This document shows positions 51,297 through 59,521 of a stretch of 59,528 bases of DNA, piece by piece. This DNA is from Candidatus Kaiserbacteria bacterium RIFCSPHIGHO2_01_FULL_53_31 (GTDB taxonomy: Bacteria; Patescibacteriota; Minisyncoccia; Phycocordibacterales; Phycocordibacteraceae), in contig MFKU01000014.1 in assembly GCA_001781095.1 (NCBI GenBank), positions 1 through 59,528 on the forward strand, read 5' to 3'. The notes beneath the pieces are model-generated. The model worked only from the letters and a program-made list of their open reading frames with translations. It searched no databases and was not told the origin of the DNA. Within the stretch, counting starts at the first letter, position 1; every line of letters starts with the position of its first letter. Made by a program: the position numbers and the translations under genes.

Positions 51297-52367
51297 ATGG
51301 ATCGTGTAGCGCCATATCTTGGAATCGTTGCCGCGCTTGGCGTATTCTTTTTTGTCATCACGCATGTAGGCGTCGCGATACCGTCGCCCTCGAATATGAC
51401 GGCCATCGTTGGTTCTTCCCAGGCAGAATTGACTTCTCCGACGCAAGAAATATCGTCAGACGTCGCAACCACGTCATCCTCCAGTGAGCAGGCGGTACCC
51501 GTGAAGGCCTCGACAGCTCGAACAGTTGATCCCGCCAAGCTTCATGCCGCAGCATCGAAGTTGAACAGCGCTCTCGTAAACATTATTTGTTTCGCTCCCA
51601 AGAAAAGCGGCGTACATTCTATCTCGGGGAGCGGTGTCATCGTGAGCAAGAACGGGCTCATTCTCACGAACGCCCACGTGGCGCAGTACCTCCTTCTTGT
51701 CGATCGCGGCGTGTCCTGCGATATCCGTACCGGGAGCCCGGCGACGAGCACCTATCGTGCTGCGCTTGCTTATATTCCAACGGCTTGGGTTCAAGAGAAC
51801 AGCGCTGTTCTTACGACGGAACTGCCGAGAGGTACGGGCGAGCGCGATTTCGCCTTTCTCGCTATCACCGAGAGTACACAAGCGTCGAGTACTCTCCCGA
51901 GCGCTTTCCCCTACGTCCCTCTCTCGAGCGCGGCACCAGTCGAAGGAACTCCGGTCGCAATTGCCACGTACGGAGCGCAATTCCTCGAAGCGAGACAGAT
52001 TGCCTCCGCGCTCTTCCCTACCATTGTCCTCAGTACCGTGAAGGGCGTTTTTACGTTCTTAGACAATACGATAGATGTCATCACCCTCGGCGGTTCGGCG
52101 GCGGCGCAGGAAGGATCATCGGGCGGAGGTGTTGTCGATGCGAACGGAAACCTCGTAGGAACGATAACGACGAGTACCGTGAAGGGTTTACTCACCGATC
52201 GCTCGTTGAGCGCGATTACTGCCGCATATATCCGCACCGAATATGCGCGTGAGACGGGGCAGCCACTCGATGTGTTCCTCACTAAACCGACCGTGACTGC
52301 CGTTGCCGACTTCGCTCCTCAAGCGCCCGCACTCGAAGCACTGCTAGTGGGTGCTCTTAGGAGGTGA
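51297..52367 (+). CDS. membrane-anchored trypsin-like serine protease
   Basis: This encodes 356 residues from ATG 51297. One N-terminal helix (LGIVAALGVFFFVITHVG), a Ser/Thr-rich linker, then a chymotrypsin fold: His in GLILTNAHVAQYL, Asp in GERDFAFLAITES, Ser in AAQEGSSGGGVVDANGNLVG. It lacks a PDZ domain, unlike full DegP/HtrA. It probably cleaves extracytoplasmic proteins. A TTG start 21 bp upstream is less likely. Confidence 0.85.
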   Translation: MDRVAPYLGIVAALGVFFFVITHVGVAIPSPSNMTAIVGSSQAELTSPTQEISSDVATTSSSSEQAVPVKASTARTVDPAKLHAAASKLNSALVNIICFAPKKSGVHSISGSGVIVSKNGLILTNAHVAQYLLLVDRGVSCDIRTGSPATSTYRAALAYIPTAWVQENSAVLTTELPRGTGERDFAFLAITESTQASSTLPSAFPYVPLSSAAPVEGTPVAIATYGAQFLEARQIASALFPTIVLSTVKGVFTFLDNTIDVITLGGSAAAQEGSSGGGVVDANGNLVGTITTSTVKGLLTDRSLSAITAAYIRTEYARETGQPLDVFLTKPTVTAVADFAPQAPALEALLVGALRR

Positions 52368-52400
52368 TTTAATATAGGAAGTTACTTAAAATACATAATT

Positions 52401-52817
52401 ATGTTTTTCAATAAAGAATCATATTCGAGAGAGGGGTACGAAAAAGCTCAGGAAGAGCAAAGAGAGGTTTCAGGAAATTTGGCAGAAGTCGTAGAAGAAA
52501 CTGGACAGTTTCCTGAAGAGAAAGACAAACAGAAGCGGTTAGACGCTGCACATAATTCATACGAAGCAGCAGGGGCGAAACTCGATCAATTGTTGAAAAG
52601 CGGCGCTAAGGATGCAATCGAAATCGATAAGGAGTACGACTTACTAATGAGTAAGAGAGACGATGCCGAAGATAAATTTGATTCAGCCAAGAAAGCATAT
52701 CTGGCGGCACAACAAGAATACAAAGCAGTTACTGAAGAACTTGAGGATTTCAGACGGGTTAAATTAGGAATTGACGAGCCTATTACTCTGGGAGAAGAAC
52801 GCGAAGTCCTGCAATAG
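52401..52817 (+). CDS. coiled-coil protein of unknown function
   Basis: This encodes 138 residues, almost wholly charged heptads (EKAQEEQREVSGNLAEVVEE; DLLMSKRDDAEDKFDSAKKA), predicted as a long coiled coil. No signal peptide. The DNA is more AT-rich than its neighbours, hinting at transfer. It ends just before tRNA-Pro. Confidence 0.6.
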   Translation: MFFNKESYSREGYEKAQEEQREVSGNLAEVVEETGQFPEEKDKQKRLDAAHNSYEAAGAKLDQLLKSGAKDAIEIDKEYDLLMSKRDDAEDKFDSAKKAYLAAQQEYKAVTEELEDFRRVKLGIDEPITLGEEREVLQ

Positions 52818-52839
52818 GCATCCTTGTAACGCAATTCTG

Positions 52840-52910
52840 TCGGGGCGCCGAGAATCGGACTCGGTCTACTTGCTCCCAAAGCAAGTGTACTACCGGTATA
52901 CTACGCCCCG
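52840..52910 (-). tRNA. tRNA-Pro (anticodon TGG)
   Basis: A 71-nt cloverleaf on the minus strand: acceptor CGGGGCG/CGCCCCG (C1-G72, as expected for proline), discriminator A, D stem GTAT/GTAC, anticodon stem CTTGC/GCAAG with loop TTTGGGA (TGG). The T loop is TCCGATT with C at position 55, as in both glycine tRNAs. Confidence 0.93.
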
Positions 52911-52914
52911 CTGT

Positions 52915-52952
52915 GCCCTTCGAAGCACGCCAGCTGGCGAGCGTAGTAGGGT
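52915..52952. repeat. hairpin repeat upstream of tRNA-Pro
   Basis: GCCCTTCGAAGCACGCC and GGCGAGCGTAGTAGGGT enclose AGCT. It is the same family as the repeat upstream of tRNA-Gly(TCC) and starts 5 bp from the tRNA 5' end. Confidence 0.55.
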
Positions 52953-52970
52953 TATTGCACTGTAGCAGAT

Positions 52971-53366
52971 TCAAACCAGTTGCGGCAGGTAGCAGACGCG
53001 CGCGATGCCATCGCGGCGCCGTAGCCAGACGAGGCAGCCGTCCACCTGCCACTCCCCTTCCCACTTTTTCTCAAGGACATACCATTCTCCCGTTCGAGAA
53101 ACCTTCCGTAGCTTCGCCGCGTGCAAATTCAGCGACGGATCATAGTTGTCTTGCGTCGATTGCTTAACGGGAAATTCTTCTACGAGAATCGTCTTAACCT
53201 CAACGAAATGCAGTGTCCCCTGCTCCTCTGCGATGATGTCCAGCTCCCCTGTTTTACGTGCAAAGTTAGTGTCGAGAATGCAAAATCCGTGTCTCACAAG
53301 GTATGCCGCAGCGACCTTTTCGCCTAGGGCGCCTACTTCTTTACGGCTTTTATCTGTTAAGTCCAC
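52971..53366 (-). CDS. yraN: YraN family (UPF0102) nuclease-like protein
   Basis: This encodes 131 residues from GTG 53366. The signature GALGEKVAAAYLVRHGFCIL, FARKTGELDIIAEEQGTLHF and VEVKT gives the PD-(D/E)XK-like GELD...VEVK core of YraN. The biochemical role of the family is not settled; a Holliday-junction-resolvase-like fold is proposed. The C-terminus is longer than usual. Confidence 0.88.
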   Translation of the reverse strand: MDLTDKSRKEVGALGEKVAAAYLVRHGFCILDTNFARKTGELDIIAEEQGTLHFVEVKTILVEEFPVKQSTQDNYDPSLNLHAAKLRKVSRTGEWYVLEKKWEGEWQVDGCLVWLRRRDGIARVCYLPQLV

Positions 53367-53518
53367 GACTTTTTTGAAAATGGCTTATTTACTTGATATT
53401 CTTTAAGACCGTATGTGAACAATCATAACAGACTTCTGTCCTTTATCCACTCTGCTAACAGCTTTGTCCACTACTATTGTCTTCCACAAAATGAATTTGT
53501 AGATAATAATATAGGTAC

Positions 53519-53950
53519 ATGACGTGGACGCCTGAACGGAGGAAAGAATATCAAAAAGAATATCTAAAGAAGAGAAAAGCTGCTTGTAAAGCAAGAGGGA
53601 TTTGCCCTAACTGTGAGAAAAATCCAGCTGCCAATGGAAAAACATGCTGCCAAGATTGTCTCAACGACAAAAAATTGACACTGCAATTTGGTACGGCCGG
53701 ACCATATAGACAGCTATATGCTGAACTATTTGAAAGGCAAGGCGGATTATGCGGAATTTGCCGCAATCCAATGCAAAGGCCAGTTCTTGACCATTGCCAT
53801 AAAACATTGGCTGTAAGAGGTTTACTATGCTCGAACTGCAATAATGGATTGGGTCAGTTTAAAGACAGTCTCGAACTTCTCTCGTCAGCGCTCAAATACA
53901 TTGAAAACAACGCAGGAATTGGCATTTTCATGAAAAGAAACAAGGAGTAA
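53519..53950 (+). CDS. recombination endonuclease VII-like HNH nuclease
   Basis: This encodes 143 residues. A basic N-terminal helix (RRKEYQKEYLKKRKAACKAR) precedes CPNCEKNPAANGKTCCQDC and the core GGLCGICRNPMQRPVLDHCH, then GLLCSNCNNGLGQF. These are the zinc cysteines and DHCH...N of phage endonuclease VII, which resolves branched DNA. It suggests phage or element ancestry. It lies between tRNA-Pro and tRNA-Gly. Confidence 0.85.
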   Translation: MTWTPERRKEYQKEYLKKRKAACKARGICPNCEKNPAANGKTCCQDCLNDKKLTLQFGTAGPYRQLYAELFERQGGLCGICRNPMQRPVLDHCHKTLAVRGLLCSNCNNGLGQFKDSLELLSSALKYIENNAGIGIFMKRNKE

Positions 53951-53963
53951 CTTTACAGTGCTT

Positions 53964-53991
53964 GCACTAGGAAGTTTTAACGAAGCAGTGC
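53964..53991 (-). repeat. hairpin at the 3' end of tRNA-Gly(GCC)
   Basis: On minus, GCACTGCTTCG starts in the tRNA 3' end and ends with TTCCTAGTGC; GCACT pairs with AGTGC. This is a diverged form of the repeat after tRNA-Arg(CCG) and tRNA-Gly(TCC), with the same position and stem. Confidence 0.55.
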
Positions 53992-54059
53992 GGGTAGGGA
54001 GAATCGGACTCCCATCCTCTGATTGGCAACCAGATGTTCTACCATTGAACCATACCCGC
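53989..54059 (-). tRNA. tRNA-Gly (anticodon GCC)
   Basis: A 71-nt cloverleaf on minus: acceptor GCGGGTA/TACCCGC, discriminator A, D stem GTTC/GAAC, anticodon loop TTGCCAA (GCC), T stem GGGAG/CTCCC with loop TCCGATT (C55). No CCA. It borders the poorly coding region and the AT-rich island, so it may be an old integration site. Confidence 0.94.
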
Positions 54060-54371
54060 GTGTAGGCGACATCATACCACGCTGTTCACAATTGTTTCTA
54101 GTGTGCGCCGACCCGATAGAAGATCGAACCTATAAGCGAAAATGGCAGTCATTGATACTCAAAATGCTACGTTCCTTCGAATCCGAACGAAGCGATCATT
54201 TTCGCCGGCGGGCCGCTTGATCGACTACCAAGTCCGCATCTGCGTGTACTTTAGCATAGACGAATCGGGCCTCGCTCCAAGACCGGGAACGTTGCCGGAT
54301 GCGTTAGTAACTTCAAGCACACCTAGGCGGCACTGCGAAGACCAACCCGAGTCCAAGCTGGCTGGTCCACT

Positions 54372-54653
54372 TTACACACCCCCTTTCTGGTCCCCCGCTT
54401 GTTCGCCGCCACTCATTCCAAGCCTTTCTTTTTCAAATATGGCGAGAGCGTTCTGGGCATCCGCCACCGCTGTAGCAAGCCGCTCGCGCTCTTCCTCTAG
54501 AGCCAAGGCATCTCCATGTCTCCATGTGCATCTAAGATCGTTCCACTGAGCGAATGGGAAGTTCGGCAAACGGACTCCATCTTCGATTCTTCGCGTCTCG
54601 TCGCCGGTGTAATTATCCCGGTCAGTTCGGAAGTTCGAATAGAACCCCGGCTA
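54372..54653 (-). pseudogene. gene fragment with coherent reading frame
   Basis: The minus-strand frame reads coherently (FYSNFRTDRDNYTGDETRR; LPNFPFAQWNDLRCTWRHGD; a helical LEEERERLATAVADAQNAL) but is cut off upstream by TAG with no good start; TTG 54569 is the only late start. It looks like the C-terminal part of a decayed gene of unknown family. No whole gene is evident between 54060 and 55094. Confidence 0.35.
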
Positions 54654-55018
54654 CCGGCCATGCACGCTTCAGGCAGTTCTTCCCTTCTCCAGGTGGCGGC
54701 GAGTTCGCGATTGCTCCCGCCATCCGCTTTTAGCGCCGATGTCAGTGTCGCGCTGGTTACTCTCCGCTGTTCTCCATCGTGAGCTGACAATTCACATCCT
54801 CCGCTCGCCTCTTCTACACCAGCAACATCCACACCGCAAGCCACATCTTCCGCCTTGACTTATTGCTCGTACCGACGTACGCTGCCGCAGCGGTAAGCAG
54901 ATATCAGCACGCTGCTAGTGCTGCTAGCAAATCTTCGAGCGAACGGTGCGATAGATGGAGATCAAAATGCACGTCATCAAGTCACCGGAAAACCAAGAAT
55001 GGATTCGAGGCCCGTAAG

Positions 55019-55047
55019 AAAAAGGGTGGCTGCGTGACCAGCCACCC
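55019..55047 (-). terminator. intrinsic terminator, minus strand
   Basis: GGGTGGCTG (55024-55032) pairs with CAGCCACCC (55039-55047), 9 bp; on minus it is followed by TTTTTC. No gene I trust ends here on that strand, suggesting a lost gene or an unrecognised RNA. Confidence 0.5.
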
Positions 55048-55094
55048 CGTGACCATAGGTCGACCCCAGCAAAACCGTAGAATGAGGATAACTT

Positions 55095-55397
55095 ATGATC
55101 AAATTAAATCTATCACTCACGCTTAATTATTGCAAGCCGAAGCGTCCGCCGTTTGTCGGGAGACCGCCTTGTCCGGGGCTCGATTCACTTAACTCGATTG
55201 CGCTGGTACGCCGCCTCAACGAACTGCTTCGACAGACACCCCCAGAGAGCCCATGCGGAGAAGGCCGTTGGGCGTTGCCCGGCCACCTGAGCGATAGCCT
55301 GCTTCCGCAGTTCGGCTTCCTCGCCTATGCACCATCGCGACAATTCAATCGGGAGTACTCGACCGGGACTGGTGAACGGTTTTATGGAAGTATTTGA
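55095..55397 (+). CDS. possible small protein of unknown function
   Basis: An ORF of 100 codons (MIKLNLSLTLNYCKPKRPPF) with GAGG 8 bp before its ATG. Arg/Leu-rich helix (IALVRRLNELLRQTPPESPC) and many prolines. No recognised domain. It lies in a region with several gene fragments, so it may be spurious. Confidence 0.3.
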   Translation: MIKLNLSLTLNYCKPKRPPFVGRPPCPGLDSLNSIALVRRLNELLRQTPPESPCGEGRWALPGHLSDSLLPQFGFLAYAPSRQFNREYSTGTGERFYGSI

Positions 55398-55416
55398 GTA
55401 ATCATATATGGAGTAC

Positions 55417-55543
55417 TTGACGCAGTCGCCATGTATACCTCATACTGACAGTACCGTGCGAAGGTTGCTCACTCCTTCGACCTCGGTAGTGGTAGACGGC
55501 GAACGTCAGCCCAGCCCTCGGATTTCGGTCCGGGGGCTTTTTT
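55417..55543 (+). ncRNA. candidate small RNA with promoter and intrinsic terminator
   Basis: TTGACG (55417-55422), 18 bp, CATACT (55441-55446) could start a transcript near 55453. The RNA would hold the hairpin CGAAGG/CCTTCG (55459-55479) and end at a strong terminator: AGCCCTCGGA (55513-55522) paired with TCCGGGGGCT (55529-55538) followed by six T. No credible ORF lies inside. The terminator alone is convincing. Confidence 0.45.
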
Positions 55544-55667
55544 GTCGCTGCCTTTATGAGGAAGGCGTTGAGGTTTCTCTACCTACGCGCCTGGCGCCCA
55601 CTGGCGCTCCTTTCAACCTTGCGTGGATCAAGCAGTGTCGTATGATACGCGGCTCGCGGGAGGGTGA

Positions 55668-55889
55668 TCGTGCCGAGCAATAAATCCGTCGCCGCCAGCG
55701 ATCGAACCTGATAACGGTGGCTCTGCAATAGGATACGCGGGCTCTCGCACAACCGCCATTAATTCTGGGTGCCCAGAGTATGAGGCAATTATAAGTATAT
55801 TTCAAGACCGAAATTACATGGATAAAATGGCTCAGCAGTTGCTGTTTATCAAAATGCTTCAACGGGCGGAGGAATCTCAGAATGTATGA
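55668..55889 (+). pseudogene. ORF remnant
   Basis: A 73-codon open stretch after an in-frame TGA reads like real protein (PAIEPDNGGSAIGYAGSRTT; YEAIISIFQDRNYMDKMAQQ; LLFIKMLQRAEESQNV) but has no good start codon. It may be the 3' end of a lost gene. Function unknown. Confidence 0.25.
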
Positions 55890-55954
55890 GGACGGGACGG
55901 AAATGAAGGGTCGAACCCGAGCATGAGGCTAATATAACCGGGGTTTTGAAATGA

Positions 55955-55980
55955 CAAACGCTCCCGAGCTGGAGCGTTTG
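55955..55980. terminator. 10-bp hairpin
   Basis: CAAACGCTCC (55955-55964) pairs perfectly with GGAGCGTTTG (55971-55980). A CTTTTTGG stretch follows 11 bp later. It could terminate the remnant upstream. 55981-56100 holds no feature I can support. Confidence 0.4.
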
Positions 55981-56100
55981 GATGGCATGTCTTTTTGGGC
56001 ACCATCTCAATCAAGCCGTGCTACAGAATAAGTGAGTGGTCATTTCTCAGATTAATTAGGCTCTACCTACTCAGACAACTTTTCCAAGAAGCCAGTCAAC

Positions 56101-56526
56101 TTATTGCGAGTAGATCTCCGAGGAAACAAGTACAATGTTATCCCAATGCTGTCTTGGCACATTATTCGTAATCACATCATTCAGTTCCTGTCTCTTGTTC
56201 CCCGGCACAATAACATAGAGTTTTGAAGGAAGTCCATTCTTGCTACGATTGGAGCACAGGCAATACTGAGTGATGGAGTGTTGTGTGCCGATATCACCTT
56301 CGCCTGTTTTTGCTTCACCTCGGGCGATACGCCCTGATGAAGTGTGCGTGCTGCAGATATCAGGTATTTTGTTCTCCCCATCTCCTATCGTGCCACTGTT
56401 TTCAATCACATCCGGCTTCTTATGACCCTCAATATCAATGGCGGTGATGGTATAACCGTCACGCTTCATGACTTGTGCGAGTTCAGCTATGAGGTCTACG
56501 TGCTTTTTACTTTCGGTCTTTTGCAT
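56101..56526 (-). CDS. PD-(D/E)XK-like nuclease-fold protein
   Basis: This encodes 141 residues. The core KKPDVIENSGTIGDGENKIP then ICSTHTSSGRIARGEAKTGEGD has the D...E-x-K spacing of restriction-type nucleases (Asp, then GEAK). IDIEGHKKPDV is also typical of such folds. The catalytic site is plausible, not proven. Low GC and phage-like neighbours suggest it came with the island. Confidence 0.5.
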   Translation of the reverse strand: MQKTESKKHVDLIAELAQVMKRDGYTITAIDIEGHKKPDVIENSGTIGDGENKIPDICSTHTSSGRIARGEAKTGEGDIGTQHSITQYCLCSNRSKNGLPSKLYVIVPGNKRQELNDVITNNVPRQHWDNIVLVSSEIYSQ

Positions 56527-56727
56527 AAATTGTTTATGCTACTAACTACTGATAGCATCATTAAGCTGGGAAAGGGATCGATCGCACCCTTCCCATTATG
56601 TCTGTAAATCACATTGATTCGCGCAGACAAACCCAGTGTAACTCTCTCGATGAGTCTGTAAAGAGTCTATTTACATTGAGGTGTGCATAACTTTTCTATT
56701 GACGGCAGAGGGCATTATAATGAGCGT

Positions 56728-57339
56728 ATGGAGATGCACGAGACTCAGAAAAAGCTCTTGAAATACCTCAAAAATGTAGAAGACTTGGAAGGGATAAGTC
56801 TCAGGCATATAGCACGGGAGGTGGGTATTAATAACGCCCAAACAGTTTCCCATCATTTGAAGCAGCTTGAAAAGCACGGCTATATTCGAAGGAATTTCAG
56901 TAATCCAGCCCTATTTGAGATTCTCAAAGACCCTGTAGAAGATGTTGTTTACTTAGATCTTCTTGGTTTTGCTCAATGTGGCAATGAAGCGGAATTCTTT
57001 TCTGACGGAAATCTCAAAGAAAAGATTGCCATATCAACTAAATTGTTTGGTATCCGAGATCCACAAGATGCTTTTTTAGTGAGAGCAAAAGGAGATTCGA
57101 TGTTACCAGATATTGTAGAGAGAGACTTGATCCTTTGCGATAAAAGAGACGACGTTGATAGCGGCAGCATTGCTCTTGTGATAGATGGAGATGAACCAAA
57201 ACTAAAGAGAGTTATTAAGAAGAGTAGAAATGAATACATTCTCAATTCTATTAATCGGAAATATGACGATAAGTCTGTGAAAAGAGGTCAGGACTTTAGA
57301 ATTCTTGGTGTCGGAAGAAGTGTAATAAGGGGTTTATAA
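56728..57339 (+). CDS. LexA/CI-type repressor with S24 self-cleavage domain
   Basis: This encodes 203 residues from ATG 56728. The N-terminal winged helix (LKYLKNVEDLEGISLRHIAR, then EVGINNAQTVSHHLKQLEKH) is LexA-like. The C-terminal S24 domain has Ser in AKGDSMLPDIVERDLILCDK and Lys in DEPKLKRVIKK. The probable cleavage site is FAQCGNEAEF, Cys-Gly as in UmuD rather than the Ala-Gly of LexA. It may control an SOS response or the island beside it. 56527-56727 upstream holds a weak hairpin and a TATAAT close to the ATG. Confidence 0.85.
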   Translation: MEMHETQKKLLKYLKNVEDLEGISLRHIAREVGINNAQTVSHHLKQLEKHGYIRRNFSNPALFEILKDPVEDVVYLDLLGFAQCGNEAEFFSDGNLKEKIAISTKLFGIRDPQDAFLVRAKGDSMLPDIVERDLILCDKRDDVDSGSIALVIDGDEPKLKRVIKKSRNEYILNSINRKYDDKSVKRGQDFRILGVGRSVIRGL

Positions 57340-57346
57340 TACTCAT

Positions 57347-58216
57347 ATGGAAATAAACTCACCATTTCGATACCCGGGCGGAAAATTCTACGCCAGGAAA
57401 CTCATAATGGAGTTATTACCAATACACGATTTTTATATTGAGCCATTCGCAGGTGGTGGTTCGGTATTTTTTGCTAAAGAAAAGGTAAAGGAGAATTGGC
57501 TGAATGATATGGATACAGAACTAATTAACTGTCTCTCTGTAATTCAGAAAAGGCCGCAGGATCTTATAGCAGCTCTTGAGGGTGAGGCTGCCACAAAGGA
57601 GCGACATAAATACTTCAAAAATGAATACCAACCTCGGAATCAACTTGAAAGAGCAAAACGATGGTTTTATTTGAATCGAACCTCTTACTCGGGAATAATG
57701 ATGATGCAAAATTGTTTTTGGGGCTATGGAGATAAATATAGTATGCGTCCAGAAAACTGGCCCAGAAATATTCTTCGTACCTCAGAAAAATTAAAAGGAG
57801 TTAAATTAACGTCTCTGGATTTTGAAGATGTCATCGATCAGGCACCTGACGGCGCCTTTCTTTTCTTAGACCCACCCTACTTTAACGCAGACCAAGATAA
57901 GTTTTATACACATTCATTTGCAAAGGATGATCATTTCCGTCTCAGTGACGTATTGAGGAGACACGCGGATCGACTCACATACCTAATTACTTACGATAAT
58001 TCTCCAGAGGTCAGAGAAATCTACTCGTGGGCTAATCATATCCTTGAAAAAGAGTGGAACTATACGATCAGTCGAACGGACGACCAGAAAACAAAAATAA
58101 AACGTAAGGGATCGAGGTCTAAAGGAAGAGAGATATTTATTCTTAATTATGGACCCAGCTATCAACAGGCTCCTTTATTCGACGAAGCCATCCAGTACGC
58201 GTACAGCATTGCTTAG
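57347..58216 (+). CDS. D12-class DNA adenine-N6 methyltransferase (Dam family)
   Basis: This encodes 289 residues. SAM-binding motif I YIEPFAGGGSVFFAKEK (residues 30-46), catalytic motif IV FLFLDPPYFNAD, and the N-terminal SPFRYPGGKFYARKLIMEL are the Dam/D12 pattern. It methylates adenine; the recognition site is not visible from sequence. It starts 7 bp after the repressor gene and overlaps the convergent nuclease-like gene by 42 bp, so a restriction-modification pair is likely. Confidence 0.92.
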   Translation: MEINSPFRYPGGKFYARKLIMELLPIHDFYIEPFAGGGSVFFAKEKVKENWLNDMDTELINCLSVIQKRPQDLIAALEGEAATKERHKYFKNEYQPRNQLERAKRWFYLNRTSYSGIMMMQNCFWGYGDKYSMRPENWPRNILRTSEKLKGVKLTSLDFEDVIDQAPDGAFLFLDPPYFNADQDKFYTHSFAKDDHFRLSDVLRRHADRLTYLITYDNSPEVREIYSWANHILEKEWNYTISRTDDQKTKIKRKGSRSKGREIFILNYGPSYQQAPLFDEAIQYAYSIA

Positions 58217-58999
58217 ATAATGCCAGGGGGTTTGAGGTTCTAACGTTTCCGTAGTAAATGTGATAACCGGATAGTTTGGTATAAATCCGCAATTACGTTT
58301 TTTGGTGCATCGTCGACGTGTACATCGCACCCCGTTGTTGGCCACAGCAAGATCAGAGGCTTTGGCAATGTACATTTGACTGAAGGCAAAATCTTTTAAA
58401 GGCATCTCGGGTGAAATACCGTACTTGGCTCGCAGTGCCTCTAAAAACGCAATTCCATCTGAAGTGGGGGTCCAAGTGAAAAAACCAGTATTCGGATCGG
58501 TTTCGTAAAAAGCGTTACCTATGGACGTAATAACTACATCAAAATCTCCAGGTAAATATTGGTCGTTGTGCACTTTTAGTTGGGCCTCGGTCACATGAAA
58601 TCGTGGCGCCAATGCCTTGACCATCGCTTCACCAAGAGTGCGCGATCGCATGCACTTTACAGAAATCTCTGAAGAACCACTGGATTGATGCCGAAATCGA
58701 CCTTTCCCAGCAAGTTTACATTCAACATTTATTGCTCGTCCGGATGAAAGGTGGGTGATATTTACATCGATGTCATGCGCTCCTTGTTGAGCGTTCATCG
58801 GAGTTTTGCTCACTCTCCACGTGTGCTCATCCAGTATGCCTTGTAGAGCAAGCAGGACAGAAAATTCAAAGGCCTTCCCGCGTATCATAGGTACTACTTT
58901 TGGCTCATATAGGGTGTTCGCTAAGTATTCAATCGGAATATCGTATTCCTTGCAATATGCCTCAATCCTTCGTTGCCATTCTTCCATTGTGGCAAGCAT
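58175..58999 (-). CDS. putative type II restriction endonuclease
   Basis: This encodes 274 residues from ATG 58999 (GTG 59011 is an alternative). The segment QGAHDIDVNITHLSSGRAIN followed by VECKLAGKGRF gives a D...ExK nuclease core (Asp and Glu-Cys-Lys). A cluster of Cys (RCTRRRCTKKRNCGF) near the C-terminus may bind zinc. Placement opposite and overlapping an adenine methyltransferase supports a restriction role. The family is not recognised by name. Confidence 0.6.
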   Translation of the reverse strand: MLATMEEWQRRIEAYCKEYDIPIEYLANTLYEPKVVPMIRGKAFEFSVLLALQGILDEHTWRVSKTPMNAQQGAHDIDVNITHLSSGRAINVECKLAGKGRFRHQSSGSSEISVKCMRSRTLGEAMVKALAPRFHVTEAQLKVHNDQYLPGDFDVVITSIGNAFYETDPNTGFFTWTPTSDGIAFLEALRAKYGISPEMPLKDFAFSQMYIAKASDLAVANNGVRCTRRRCTKKRNCGFIPNYPVITFTTETLEPQTPWHYLSNAVRVLDGFVE

Positions 59000-59194
59000 C
59001 GCATTTCTCACGATTATTTACAAACTCACAGTTGTGCGAGTAATCGATAGGTAAACCCTCATCAACACCGCTTATTCGCTTCCTGCTAACGAGTTTAAGT
59101 CGAATTGGTACATTTCCTCATTCGTGAGGTTTATTATCGTACGCAAAGGCATTATTATTTTTATGATTTATTGATTTTTATCAATCTTTATTCT

Positions 59195-59521
59195 ATGGCA
59201 AAAGGAGGATACCGTCCGGGAGCAGGGAGAAAGAAAGGATTCAATGCTATCAAAGCTGAACAAGCCAGAGCATATGTTATTGAACGAATAACGAAAGAAC
59301 TTGACTCTATCATCACAGCTCAGATAGAAGCTGCGAAGGGAATATATGTTGAGGAAGTGAACGAAAAAGGAGAACGGATCAGAGTATTCAAGAAAGAGCC
59401 GAATCTAAGAACAGGAGAATTCTTATTGAACCAAAACATAGGAAGATCGAAGGAAACGATAGAAACACACAAAATGCCGACAATAGACTGGGATGCTGTG
59501 AGAGCAGAATTTAGAGCTTGA
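59195..59521 (+). CDS. phage terminase small-subunit-like protein
   Basis: This encodes 108 residues from ATG 59195 (MAKGGYRPGAGRKKGFNAIK). The GGxRPGAGRKKG start and the following helices are typical of small terminase subunits and related phage or plasmid DNA-binding proteins. It ends 7 bp before the window edge, so a large terminase gene may follow outside. The 183 bp upstream hold no gene. Confidence 0.6.
   Translation: MAKGGYRPGAGRKKGFNAIKAEQARAYVIERITKELDSIITAQIEAAKGIYVEEVNEKGERIRVFKKEPNLRTGEFLLNQNIGRSKETIETHKMPTIDWDAVRAEFRA

Noticed and set aside
54990-55050. tmRNA 5'-end-like GGATTCGA
   Set aside because: No matching 3' tRNA-like half, no tag-peptide frame, and no resume codon were found nearby.
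55890-55955. tRNA-like fragment (GGGTTCGACCC on minus)
   Set aside because: The T stem mispairs and no acceptor, D or anticodon arms can be folded; at best a degraded remnant.
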